This document shows, piece after piece, positions 8,148 to 15,784 of a stretch of DNA of 64,000 nt. The DNA lies in NCBI GenBank assembly GCA_038522945.1, contig JBCBJV010000007.1:62001-126000 (forward strand), read 5' to 3'. The translations under genes were made by a program, and so were the position numbers. The notes below the pieces were generated by a model, which saw only the letters and a program-made list of their open reading frames with translations, had not been told where the DNA came from and searched no databases. Within the stretch, counting starts at the first letter, position 1, and each line of letters starts with the position of its first letter. This DNA is from MED-G105 sp038522945 (GTDB lineage: Bacteria > Pseudomonadota > Alphaproteobacteria > Caulobacterales > Parvularculaceae).

Positions 8148-9116
8148 TCAAGCCACTCGTTCTGAGAACTCGCCATACTTGCGGAAGCGTCCCAAATACT
8201 CCGGTACGATCGCCTCAACTGATTTTGGCGTGATCCCGAGCGTCTCGAACGTGCCGATCGCCGGATCATCCGTGTTCACCACATTGTCTTTCTTGAGAAG
8301 CTTGATCTGGTCCCGGGTAATTGGCGGATCCAGGAATGGCAGGACGCCAGCGATTTCACCGGCGAGCCCCACCAGCGGCGCGATTGCAAATGGCAGCGGG
8401 GCCAGCAGGCGCTTGTGGTCGATGACCTCAAGCATGTACTGCAAAAGCTCTTTGAACGTATAAACCCGTGGGCCGCCTAATTCGAAAATCTGTTGCTCGC
8501 CATTACCTTCCAGGAGAGCACAGATCACGTCCGCCACATCGTCCACATAAACCGGCTGGAATTTTGTCCCGCCGCCGCCGATCAGCGGCAGTGCAGGTGA
8601 CATTTTAGCCATTTCCGCAAACCGGTTGAAGAACTGGTCTTCCGGGCCAAAGACAATGGACGGTCGAACAATTTTCGCGGTGGGGATCTCCTCCAGCACT
8701 GCCTTTTCCGCGGCGGCTTTTGTTTGGGCATAAAGGCTGTCGCTTTCCGCATCAGCCCCGATTGCTGACACATGGAGGTAATTCGTAACCCCGGCCTCGC
8801 TCGCAAGGCGCGCCAGTGTCGCCGCGCCTCCTTCTTGAACGGACGAGAACTTCTGTGCCCCCGCCTGGAACAGGATACCCACGCAGTTGACGACAGCGTC
8901 AGCGCCTTCCAGCGCTTTGGCGACCGACTGCTGGTGGCGAAGGTTGGCCTGGACCAACTGGATCTGGCCAACCGCGCCCATGGGCCTGAGGAACTGAGCA
9001 TGATGTGGACGGCGCACCGCCACCCGCACCCGCCAGCCGCGCGCGGCCAACTCTCGGACGACATTGCGCCCAACAAAACCCGATCCACCAAAAACGACCG
9101 CGAGCTTGCCTGCCAT
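8148..9116 (-). CDS. NDUFA9-like NAD(P)-binding protein (complex I-associated)
   Basis: Atypical short-chain dehydrogenase, 322 residues, starting MAGKLAVVFGGSGFVGRNVV with the GxxGxxG nucleotide loop. The stretches LHVSAIGADAESDSLYAQTKAAAE and KIVRPSIVFGPEDQFFNRFA are characteristic of the NDUFA9/39-kDa subunit family, whose bacterial members accompany or stabilise respiratory complex I, and of related quinone-linked proteins. The YxxxK pair is present (YAQTK). ATG at 9116 is preferred over 9197 because the nucleotide loop then starts at the usual position and AGGCGGA lies upstream. It converges on the beta-lactamase gene with a 100-nt gap. Confidence 0.88.
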   Translation of the reverse strand: MAGKLAVVFGGSGFVGRNVVRELAARGWRVRVAVRRPHHAQFLRPMGAVGQIQLVQANLRHQQSVAKALEGADAVVNCVGILFQAGAQKFSSVQEGGAATLARLASEAGVTNYLHVSAIGADAESDSLYAQTKAAAEKAVLEEIPTAKIVRPSIVFGPEDQFFNRFAEMAKMSPALPLIGGGGTKFQPVYVDDVADVICALLEGNGEQQIFELGGPRVYTFKELLQYMLEVIDHKRLLAPLPFAIAPLVGLAGEIAGVLPFLDPPITRDQIKLLKKDNVVNTDDPAIGTFETLGITPKSVEAIVPEYLGRFRKYGEFSERVA

Positions 9117-9306
9117 GTGTTCCGCCTTCCTGATGACTAAGGGCGTCACTGATTGGGAAACCCAAATAGAGACCAATGTCGCGACTGCCCGGTTCATGAT
9201 CGCCTAGACAAATTTTTCAGCAGCAGCAATGTGCCATGAAGCGCGTTTGGACTGCCCTTTAGTTGCCAATGAGGGAATCGGCGCTCACTCGTCAAAACCC
9301 GGCACG

Positions 9307-9332
9307 GCAAACCGGCATGCCGTTTGCTTTTT
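9307..9332 (+). terminator. Hairpin with T-run (candidate terminator)
   Basis: GCAAAC (9307-9312) pairs with GTTTGC (9322-9327) and the inner GGCATGCC is self-complementary, with one bulged C. Five T follow at 9328-9332. The shape is that of a Rho-independent terminator reading rightward, but no plus-strand gene lies close upstream, so it could instead be an operator or a relic. Confidence 0.4.
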
Positions 9333-9609
9333 GGTAACCCTGTCGACTTCCCGTGAACCAGGTTGGGCCCTGGGCGCGGGGTGGGCGCGCTGAGTTCAGC
9401 GGCACGGGAAAAGGTGCGGCCATATTGGTTGCGTTCGGCCGCTCTTGAGCCTTGGGGGGCCCCTCAGCCACGTTGTTCCGGTACCATTTGGACCCGGTAA
9501 TGACGATGCGCGCAGATTTATCGCGCGGCGCCCAGTCGACTTTCGAGCGTGATGAAAGGGCGTCTTTTCCGTTCGTGACCCAATCAAGGGTGACCCAGAG
9601 CGGTCCCCA

Positions 9610-9623
9610 CCCCCCCCCCCCCC
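9610..9623. repeat. Homopolymer run of 14 C
   Basis: Fourteen consecutive C at 9610-9623, preceded by a short C-rich stretch. No supported gene spans it. Long C or G runs are slippage-prone and are also common places for assembly errors. Confidence 0.85.
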
Positions 9624-9675
9624 GAGATTGACAACAGACGCCCTGCCCTCTACCACCCCGCCTCTGCTTTCAAAT

Positions 9676-9762
9676 GCCCAGATGGCGGAATTGGTAGACG
9701 CGCCAGCTTCAGGTGCTGGTGTCCGTATGGACGTGGAGGTTCGAGTCCTCTTCTGGGCACCA
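9676..9762 (+). tRNA. tRNA-Leu (anticodon CAG)
   Basis: The acceptor arm GCCCAGA (9676-9682) pairs with TCTGGGC (9752-9758), followed by discriminator A and an encoded CCA. The anticodon arm CCAGC-TTCAGGT-GCTGG places CAG in the loop, which reads CUG leucine codons. The long variable arm (GTGTCCGTATGGACG region) and GGTTCGAGTCC T-arm fit a class II leucine tRNA of 87 nt. It sits at the left border of an AT-richer block, a usual position for island integration, although no integrase is visible. Confidence 0.97.
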
Positions 9763-9959
9763 CGCTTTGGCTCAAAAGCTACGTTGGGTGGTTCGCGGCA
9801 AATACAAATGTCGCGATGAGTTTACGCAAAAAAGCGCTTGAGACAGCACCTTGAGATTCCCAAATATGCCCTTCAGCGCGGTATGACTGAGAATTTAGCC
9901 CTTCAAAGGCAAAGCGCTAGTAGCAAATGAGCTGGTTGAGAGGCCCGATCGATTTGGTC

Positions 9960-10742
9960 TTACTTTGCGTTCACTCTCTTACGTTTAACTGACGCAAAGC
10001 CGACAATGCCGGTTAGCAACAATAATGAGGTTGCGGGTACCGGAACTACGCGAACTGAGTCTAAAACGTAAATTAACTCCAAATCGTACTGCCCATTCGG
10101 TAAGTTGCCCGTGACACCATAAAATAGAATTCCGAAACTGATATTGAGCAGGAACGCTTCAATGAGAGGTTGGCTCTCAACGCTGCTCAGGCTCACATCG
10201 CGCGGAATGGGGCTCGCACTTCGCAATTCAAGTTCGGATCGAGAGGACGTCGGAACAAAATCCGAGAACTCATCGATCGCGATGCTCCACTCAGACCCAT
10301 CATTCGAATTCAGAAAGAAGGCAGTATCAGAAATAAAATTAGAACCGGACCATTCGTAAGACAAACTGGCCCAGTCGGAAATATTTGGAACCACTTCGAC
10401 TTCGCCGCCAATCGTGCGAATGGTTGGGGCATCCTTAAATCCAGACCGGTTTTCGACAGTATTAAGAGCAGTCCTCCTAGCTGGCTTAATACCTCTTAAA
10501 AAGACAAAATCATCTGTATTTGTTGTGATCGTGTAGGAGAACGTCGCGAGAGTATCATAAAAAGTCTCATCAAATGCTTCTAAAATCGGGAGGGCTTCTT
10601 CTTCGAAACTACCATCGGTTATGACATCATAATTCGTGCCCTCCAATTGAAAGGTCAATTCGATCGGAACCGCATGCGTAGGCCCTAACGCAGGCATAAT
10701 CAGAAAAAATGTCGCCATAATCGACGTAAATAAGCACCGCAT
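9960..10742 (-). CDS. Secreted protein with VPLPA/PEP-CTERM-like sorting signal
   Basis: A 260-residue exported protein. A signal peptide covers about the first 24 residues. The C-terminus has VPVPATSLLLLTGIVGF followed by a basic cluster (KRKR): a VPxPA motif, a transmembrane helix and a positive tail, as in PEP-CTERM/VPLPA-CTERM proteins processed by exosortase in exopolysaccharide-producing Gram-negative bacteria. The body (beta-rich, few Cys) matches no domain that I recognise. The start ATG at 10742 is preferred because GGGGG lies just upstream; the frame extends to 10787. No exosortase gene is in the window. It is divergent from cysH with a 77-nt gap. Confidence 0.75.
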   Translation of the reverse strand: MRCLFTSIMATFFLIMPALGPTHAVPIELTFQLEGTNYDVITDGSFEEEALPILEAFDETFYDTLATFSYTITTNTDDFVFLRGIKPARRTALNTVENRSGFKDAPTIRTIGGEVEVVPNISDWASLSYEWSGSNFISDTAFFLNSNDGSEWSIAIDEFSDFVPTSSRSELELRSASPIPRDVSLSSVESQPLIEAFLLNISFGILFYGVTGNLPNGQYDLELIYVLDSVRVVPVPATSLLLLTGIVGFASVKRKRVNAK

Positions 10743-10819
10743 ATCTGACCCCCAAGTCACGAAACACAGTGATGTAATGAAGTTCAAAACGACATTGTGT
10801 CAAGCTGTATCCCGCAAAC

Positions 10820-11485
10820 ATGATTCAACGGCTAGGGTATGCATCCTTGAAAAGCGGCAAAAACACATCGCTTCCTCTGATTCAGTTCGAGTTTCGAGGA
10901 AAAATAGCCTTGGTTTCATCGTTCGGAACCGAAGCGGCGATCCTACTTCACATGGTGTCAGAGATTGACCGTTCAACGGATATTGTATTTATCGATACGG
11001 GAAAACTATTCACTCTTACCCATCAGTATCGGGAGCATTTGACCGATCTGTTCGGCCTTACAAGTGTTAAAACCCAAAAGCCTTCGTCAGACGATCTTCA
11101 AAGCCATGATCCGAGCGGTACCCTTTGGGAAACAAATGTCGATAAGTGTTGTGAGATCCGCCGTATTCGCCCTCTGAACAAGGCGTTGGGACAATACCGA
11201 TGCTGGATAACCGGCCGAAAACCTATCCATGGAGGGGAAAGAAGCAATCTTGCTTACTTTGAGTTAGTTGAAGGACAGATCAAAGTAAACCCGCTGGCTG
11301 CGTTGCGAAAACAGCATATCAATTTCTACTATGCAAAACACAAAATCCCCCCTCATCCACTGGTCGACCGAGGGTTTTTGTCAGTTGGCTGCCACCATTG
11401 TTCGGCCCCAGCCGATGACCCAAACGACCCTAGATCCGGAAGGTGGAAGGGGCTTGGCAAGGCCGAGTGTGGCATTCAAACTTGA
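10820..11485 (+). CDS. cysH: Phosphoadenylyl/adenylyl-sulfate reductase, iron-sulfur type
   Basis: CysH reduces activated sulfate (APS, sometimes PAPS) to sulfite using thioredoxin. The 221-residue protein has SSFGTEAAILL (residues 33-43), the nucleotide-binding loop, and IDTGKLF at 58-64. The pairs CC (110-111) and CHHC (191-194) are the four ligands of the [4Fe-4S] cluster that marks the APS-reductase type. The catalytic Cys217 lies in ECGIQT at the very C-terminus, where ECGIH is usual. The N-terminus is shorter than in most homologues. It stands alone on the plus strand and converges on the VOC/comB operon; no other sulfate-assimilation genes are nearby, which suggests a dedicated role in supplying sulfite for this locus (inference). 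Confidence 0.9.
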   Translation: MIQRLGYASLKSGKNTSLPLIQFEFRGKIALVSSFGTEAAILLHMVSEIDRSTDIVFIDTGKLFTLTHQYREHLTDLFGLTSVKTQKPSSDDLQSHDPSGTLWETNVDKCCEIRRIRPLNKALGQYRCWITGRKPIHGGERSNLAYFELVEGQIKVNPLAALRKQHINFYYAKHKIPPHPLVDRGFLSVGCHHCSAPADDPNDPRSGRWKGLGKAECGIQT

Positions 11486-11504
11486 GCCGAACTTCCTCCC
11501 GCCA

Positions 11505-11906
11505 TCAATAAACCATCCGCGGGTCCAAATAATATTTGAACTCGAGAATATTGTTGGACGGATCAATGATCGCGAAGAAGTGGTGTTCTTCAGCGGTCCC
11601 CTCAAACCTGTGATTGGGCTCCGCAAAGACCTTTATTCCACGCAAACGCACCAGCCGCAGAAGACTATCGTAGTCCGGTTTGTCCAAGAAGGTGATGCCG
11701 AAGTGTCTCGGATAATAGGAAGGCTCCTTGGTGATGTTTTCTGGGTCTAGGTGGCAGACGACCTGATCGCCAAAAAAATCGAGCGTTATCCTGTCGTCAT
11801 ATCGACGCGCCAACTTGCAACCCAACTTACCCACATAAAATCCTTGAGCCTCGTCAAGATCATGGGTCGGGATCGCTACGTGTAGTACGTTTCGGGTTGA
11901 ACGCAT
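11505..11906 (-). CDS. VOC/glyoxalase-fold protein
   Basis: A 133-residue vicinal-oxygen-chelate protein. It has the paired beta-alpha-beta modules: LHVAIPTHDLDEAQGFYVGKLGC at the N-terminus and HFGITFLDKPDYD plus FFAIIDPSNNILEFKYY in the second half. The metal-ligand pattern His (8), His (68) and Glu (about 122) is compatible with divalent metal binding. The family includes glyoxalase I, dioxygenases and epimerases, so the reaction is open. It is the last gene of the carrier protein-ligase-comB-VOC operon, 13 nt after comB, so a role on the same sulfonate or acyl substrate is plausible. It converges on cysH with a 19-nt gap. Confidence 0.8.
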   Translation of the reverse strand: MRSTRNVLHVAIPTHDLDEAQGFYVGKLGCKLARRYDDRITLDFFGDQVVCHLDPENITKEPSYYPRHFGITFLDKPDYDSLLRLVRLRGIKVFAEPNHRFEGTAEEHHFFAIIDPSNNILEFKYYLDPRMVY

Positions 11907-11919
11907 TGTTACCCCTCTT

Positions 11920-12603
11920 TCAAGACGTTTTAACCGGTGCTTTTTTGACGTTTACGGTCGATGTTCTGGCAGCCAGCATTGCAAATCTACTGTTTTTGGG
12001 ACTAGCAGCAAGAGCAAGGTCTTCGGGATCGAATTGAGGCTGATCGGGATCGGCAGACTTCTGCGCCGCTTCGCAGTTCAAAATGCGCGCCTGTGTATCA
12101 TCGAGGTTTGGATTCTCTCCGAGCAACATACTCCGTAAATACTCGGCACACGCCATGTCATCGTCCCCGGTGGGATGAGACGCCACGATATTGACTACAC
12201 CGCTTGCCGGCAGGCTCTGCCCCACATACTCAATTGTTCCGTAGGAGTTCGAAAATCCTGTGAGCACTACGTCTCCACTCTGCATTTCATGAAGAGCCGC
12301 CGTGACCCCGTTCGTTGTTGTTAAAACAAGGGTCTTATTCAACAGTTTCCTGTGTCGATTTATTTCTGCAGGGGAGTTGCCAAAGTCAAACCCCTCAATT
12401 GGGACCGCACAACGCTCTCCAGCAAGCAATACGCTGTCTTTATTCGCGACTTTCAGAGATCTCGCCTCTTCAATCGACCCGACAAGGATTATGTCGTACG
12501 CGCCATTCAAAATAGCGTAATGTGTTGTCGTAAAAGCCCTTAATAGATCGATAACAATGGTTAGCCCACCAGGCCGTAACTTGGGGCGATGGCCCTGCCA
12601 AAT
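11920..12603 (-). CDS. comB: ComB-like 2-phosphosulfolactate phosphatase
   Basis: ComB hydrolyses 2-phospho-3-sulfolactate to 3-sulfolactate, known from coenzyme M synthesis in methanogens and from bacterial homologues. Family motifs are clear: GLTIVIDLLRAFTTTHYAI near the N-terminus, then AGERCAVPIEGFDFGNSP and TTTNGVTAAL. The start is a problem. The conserved N-terminal region lies upstream of the first TTG (12510), yet the frame has no ATG, GTG or TTG before it back to a stop near 12680. I place the start provisionally at ATT 12603, with GGAG 11 nt upstream. A single missing base near ATG 12611 would also explain it, because that ATG is one frame off. It follows the ligase stop (12642) closely and is 13 nt before the VOC gene. 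Confidence 0.8.
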   Translation of the reverse strand: MWQGHRPKLRPGGLTIVIDLLRAFTTTHYAILNGAYDIILVGSIEEARSLKVANKDSVLLAGERCAVPIEGFDFGNSPAEINRHRKLLNKTLVLTTTNGVTAALHEMQSGDVVLTGFSNSYGTIEYVGQSLPASGVVNIVASHPTGDDDMACAEYLRSMLLGENPNLDDTQARILNCEAAQKSADPDQPQFDPEDLALAASPKNSRFAMLAARTSTVNVKKAPVKTS

Positions 12604-12641
12604 CTGAACATTGGCTCCATCGGCGATGAACGGAACGGCAG

Positions 12642-14114
12642 TTACCGAGCTTTCAACATATCTTTGAGCTTGCGACGGTCAACTTTTCCCGAACCAGTCC
12701 GCGGAATTTCCGGTACCCGGATCAGTTCTTTTGGAAGATGATTACCTGGAAGCAGCGGGCGTAGCTCTCGCAACAATTGCCCCTTCGTCACACTTTCATG
12801 GCCGCCGCTTACATACGCAACTGGCGCCGCACCCTCGATAGGATCTTCCTTACTCAAGACAATCACGTCCTCGAAGAGCCCAAGAGAGAGGATTGCGTCC
12901 GTTATAGTCAGTGCAGATACCTTCAACCCTGACCTTTTAAAGACCGAGTCTGACCTTCCAGCCAAATAAAGAAAACCGTCTTTGTCCCAATATCCCATAT
13001 CCCCTGTTCGAAATCCATTTTCGCCGAGTACTGAACGGTTTGCTTCTTCGTTTTTGTAATACCCACTGAAAGAAAATGATCCTCCCGCAAAAATCGACCC
13101 GATTTCGCCGGTCTTACAGCTTTTTCCGTCTTCGTCGCGAACCTCAAGGTTTAGGCCAGGGATAGGCAAGCCAACACTTCCAGCTTTTTCGGGAAGAAAC
13201 TCCGGCGCAAGAGTACAAAAACGGCCACCTAGCTCCGCCATCCCATAGACGGTGTGGATGGCAATTGATGGGTAGTTTTTTTGAAGTTCATCGATAACTT
13301 CCTTGGGCAAGTGATCACCGGACGACATTAGCCACCTTAACCGCGGTAGCTGTTGCGCATCAGCCATTGAAATCATGCGTGCATGAAACGGCGATCCCCC
13401 AAACGCTGTCATGTTTCGATCCCTCAATAGGCCGACCAAGTCTGCGGCCATGAGTTTGCGTTCGGTGCCAAAAAACTCAGCGCCACTCATTAGCGTCACC
13501 AGGAAATGAGAGATCGATGAAATGAAGCGGAAAGGAGTGGCAATCATAAGACGATCGCCAGGACGAAGAGACAGCCTTGTCGCAGTGCCAAGAGCATTTT
13601 GGGACAGCGCCCAATGCGTGAGCGGGACCCCTTTGGGCAGACCTGTGGTGCCGGAGGTAAAGATGAGCCCTGCAACTTCATGAGGATCAAGCGCCTCATT
13701 TAACCCAATGTCGTTGATTGTTGCCTCGGGCGCCGTCCAGTCAATTTCAGGCAAACGCTCTAGATCTGCGAAGACGTCAGGAATTTTGTCACCCTCACCT
13801 GCAGCGATCCGGCGAGGCTCGCTTAGCTCCGCAACATTCTTAGCATGTGCTGGATCAATATCGCTCTCAAGGCAGACCGGACGAGCACCAAGCCCCCAAA
13901 GCGAAAGGAGATCGATCCAAAATGCAAGGCCTCGATTACAGTTCACGACGACAAATTCGCCGTGGCCCACGCCAGCGTTCGCAAATTGCTCTATTCGGCT
14001 CTTAACAAGCCCAAACAATTCACCGCGTCGAATCTCTCGGTCTTCGTCAGACAGCACAATGGCCTGCGGGGTCGTCGCGTACGACAACGCAATCCTTGCA
14101 ATGTTCTGGCTCAT
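12642..14114 (-). CDS. AMP-forming acyl ligase (DltA-like role)
   Basis: ANL-superfamily adenylating enzyme of 490 residues. The core motifs are intact: TSGTTGLPKG (about 153-162), YGMAELGG, GFRTGDMGYWD, YLAGRSDSVFKRSGLKVS, and the C-terminal PRTGSGKVDRRKL with the catalytic Lys at about 477. Such enzymes activate a carboxylic acid with ATP and load it on CoA or a carrier-protein thiol. The gene for an 80-residue carrier protein is directly upstream (30-nt gap) and comB follows, so it probably charges that carrier, as DltA charges DltC. The substrate is unknown; sulfolactate is the suggestion from context. ATG at 14114 has GAGGA upstream; a GTG at 14129 is the alternative. Confidence 0.88.
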   Translation of the reverse strand: MSQNIARIALSYATTPQAIVLSDEDREIRRGELFGLVKSRIEQFANAGVGHGEFVVVNCNRGLAFWIDLLSLWGLGARPVCLESDIDPAHAKNVAELSEPRRIAAGEGDKIPDVFADLERLPEIDWTAPEATINDIGLNEALDPHEVAGLIFTSGTTGLPKGVPLTHWALSQNALGTATRLSLRPGDRLMIATPFRFISSISHFLVTLMSGAEFFGTERKLMAADLVGLLRDRNMTAFGGSPFHARMISMADAQQLPRLRWLMSSGDHLPKEVIDELQKNYPSIAIHTVYGMAELGGRFCTLAPEFLPEKAGSVGLPIPGLNLEVRDEDGKSCKTGEIGSIFAGGSFSFSGYYKNEEANRSVLGENGFRTGDMGYWDKDGFLYLAGRSDSVFKRSGLKVSALTITDAILSLGLFEDVIVLSKEDPIEGAAPVAYVSGGHESVTKGQLLRELRPLLPGNHLPKELIRVPEIPRTGSGKVDRRKLKDMLKAR

Positions 14115-14144
14115 GCCGTCCTCAATCACGCGACAATGAAGAAT

Positions 14145-14387
14145 TTAGCTTAGGCGCTCAATAGTACTTGCGATTTTGTCAAGCGAGTCGAAGTCTTCAA
14201 GGGACACGTCCAATGGCGATATCTTGATGGCAAGCTCACTCTCAAGATACATGAGAATTTGAACACTGTTCAGGCTATCCAGTAAATTGGATGAGAAGAT
14301 CGCCTGGGATGGGGCGAGGTCCGGCTCAAGACCAAACTCGTCTGCCAAATGGCTACGGATTTTGTCGATCAGCTGTTCTCGATCCAT
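14145..14387 (-). CDS. Acyl/peptidyl carrier protein (DltC-like role)
   Basis: An 80-residue four-helix carrier protein. The phosphopantetheine attachment site is the Ser in LLDSLNSVQ, the DSL motif at about residue 37; the protein is acidic overall, like DltC and ACP. The ATG at 14387 has AGGG upstream; the frame continues to a TTG at 14417. It is the first gene of the minus-strand operon carrier-ligase-comB-VOC and is divergent from the DltX-like gene, with 140 nt between them. Confidence 0.88.
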   Translation of the reverse strand: MDREQLIDKIRSHLADEFGLEPDLAPSQAIFSSNLLDSLNSVQILMYLESELAIKISPLDVSLEDFDSLDKIASTIERLS

Positions 14388-14527
14388 TTCAATGCCCTTT
14401 TGCACTGCCATCTCCAAGGACGCAGTCGCTAATGGAAATCATACCCCAGATAAAGCGGGCGCCTTCTGGCTTTACTTAGGTAAACGATGCCCTTAGTGCA
14501 ATTTAGATCGTTTTCTTGGATTGATCG
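14388..14527. promoter_or_regulatory. Divergent promoter region of the Dlt-like locus
   Basis: These 140 nt separate the carrier-protein operon (leftward) from the DltX-like/DltD-like/MBOAT operon (rightward), so both promoters must lie here or just inside the first genes. The stretch is AT-richer than the chromosome around it. I see no operator that I would name. Confidence 0.5.
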
Positions 14528-14638
14528 ATGCGCTCCGTCGGACAATATTTTGGCTGGCTGTTGATTTTGCTTGCGACAGTTGCCGCAATCTTTTTTGCCA
14601 CGGCGGATATCAGCGCATTCCGATATGCCGGCTTCTGA
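14528..14638 (+). CDS. DltX-like single-pass micropeptide (36 aa)
   Basis: A 36-residue open frame beginning MRSVGQYFGW, with one hydrophobic helix (about residues 8-26) and ending in FRYAGF. The end fits the F-x-Y-x-x-F C-terminus of DltX, the tiny membrane subunit whose Tyr is thought to accept the acyl group in teichoic acid D-alanylation. DltX genes stand at the head of dlt operons; this one lies 18 nt upstream of a DltD-like gene and an MBOAT gene, the same arrangement. The Shine-Dalgarno sequence (TTGGA) is weak. The call rests on size, topology, C-terminal motif and position. Confidence 0.7.
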   Translation: MRSVGQYFGWLLILLATVAAIFFATADISAFRYAGF

Positions 14639-14656
14639 TCCACGGAATTCAACAAG

Positions 14657-15784
14657 ATGATACCCGACAAAGGACCATTTTGGCTCGCAATACTATCATG
14701 CGCCGCTATCCTTTTCGGTGTCGATTTCTACTTTCAGCATCTTTTGGCCCCTGAAAGAATTGCCAACTCGACCGCTACGAGGATCCTAGCCCACGAGAAA
14801 GACGACCATGGCCATCTCATGATGGAGGTTTTGTCGATTCGGCAATCGGAGCAGCTACTTTCTGACCAACGGCCGACAGCTTACATTGTTGGCGGCTCAA
14901 CACTCAGAGAAGGCCTTCTGCCAGATCCGATCTTGATGCGTGAGTACCTCCCGGACGGCATGGATCTGGAGATCCGAACCCTCTACAGCTTTGATCAAAC
15001 CATGGCTGAAACGGCCCGCGTTGTTACAAACCTTCCTCTCAAACCTGGCGACCTTGTGGTAATCGATATCAACCCGCGCAGGCTTGGTTTTGGACCGGAG
15101 ACTTTTGCAAACGAAGCTGCTCTCTCACGACTTTCACTTTTGCCGGACGACAAACTTGCCGCCTTCAGGCACGAGCTTTGGTATGGATGGCCAGAACTGA
15201 AGAACTGGGAACGGGGCTTATTCAGTTTCTGGGCACACCGCTTGTTTGTCCGTCAGTGGATCGAAGGTCGGACGGGTGCAAAAACGAAGGCCGCTTGGTC
15301 GGCTCTTGTGAATGGAAGCCTAGGTGCATCTAGGGCTCGTCATTTATTCGATTTTGCTCCCCGCCCAGTGCGGCAACATATCCGGTATGCGTACAGCAAC
15401 TCGCCTTTGCCGAACACAAAGAAAGACGAGATCGCCCGCCGTGTGCGTGATGAGCGCGTGGATGAGTACTTTCAGCACAAAGATTTTTCACTTAGTCTTC
15501 TGAGGGTGCTGGCTCGGGATATTCGCTCGCAAGGTGCCAATCCGATTATGCTGGAGTTGCCGCGGTCGAAGCGTTCAGTTGATGCCTACGGGCCAGTTTG
15601 GGAAGACTACAACCAACAGGTGCTTTTGCTTGGAGCGCCGGAAAACGATTCACATATCGACCTCCGCGACATGCAATTCTCCGAAGAGGATTTCTATGAT
15701 CTGGAGCACCTTCTTCGTGATCAAAGACCCGCTCTTTCACAGGCCGTTATCGACGGCATCATTTCAAAAACATCGCGGAAATGA
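14657..15784 (+). CDS. DltD-like membrane-anchored SGNH protein
   Basis: A 375-residue protein with an N-terminal membrane anchor (about 8-25) and an extracytoplasmic SGNH-type domain. The nucleophile block is VGGSTLREG (Ser81), and the acid/base block near the C-terminus is DLEH (Asp348, His351). DltD has the same layout: anchor, GxS nucleophile and a C-terminal DxxH, and it moves the acyl group to the polymer outside the membrane. The gene overlaps the MBOAT gene by 4 nt (ATGA), so they are coupled. The overall similarity to Gram-positive DltD looks low, so I call it DltD-like by architecture and context. Confidence 0.75.
   Translation: MIPDKGPFWLAILSCAAILFGVDFYFQHLLAPERIANSTATRILAHEKDDHGHLMMEVLSIRQSEQLLSDQRPTAYIVGGSTLREGLLPDPILMREYLPDGMDLEIRTLYSFDQTMAETARVVTNLPLKPGDLVVIDINPRRLGFGPETFANEAALSRLSLLPDDKLAAFRHELWYGWPELKNWERGLFSFWAHRLFVRQWIEGRTGAKTKAAWSALVNGSLGASRARHLFDFAPRPVRQHIRYAYSNSPLPNTKKDEIARRVRDERVDEYFQHKDFSLSLLRVLARDIRSQGANPIMLELPRSKRSVDAYGPVWEDYNQQVLLLGAPENDSHIDLRDMQFSEEDFYDLEHLLRDQRPALSQAVIDGIISKTSRK

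Larger units (their letters stand above)
9117..9675. other. Non-coding stretch upstream of tRNA-Leu
   Basis: No convincing gene lies in these 559 nt. The short open frames here have no family features, and one of them is simply the translation of the poly-C tract. The stretch contains the promoter side of the NDUFA9-like gene, a hairpin followed by five T at 9307-9332 and a run of 14 C at 9610-9623 about 50 nt before tRNA-Leu. Confidence 0.6.

Noticed and set aside
9396..9656. Minus-strand frame of 86 codons with a run of Gly
   Set aside because: The Gly run is the translation of the 14-C tract and no family feature or ribosome-binding site supports it.
9676..9762. Genomic-island attachment site at tRNA-Leu
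   Set aside because: No integrase, no duplicated tRNA end and no other mobile-element gene was seen, so I report only a composition hint.
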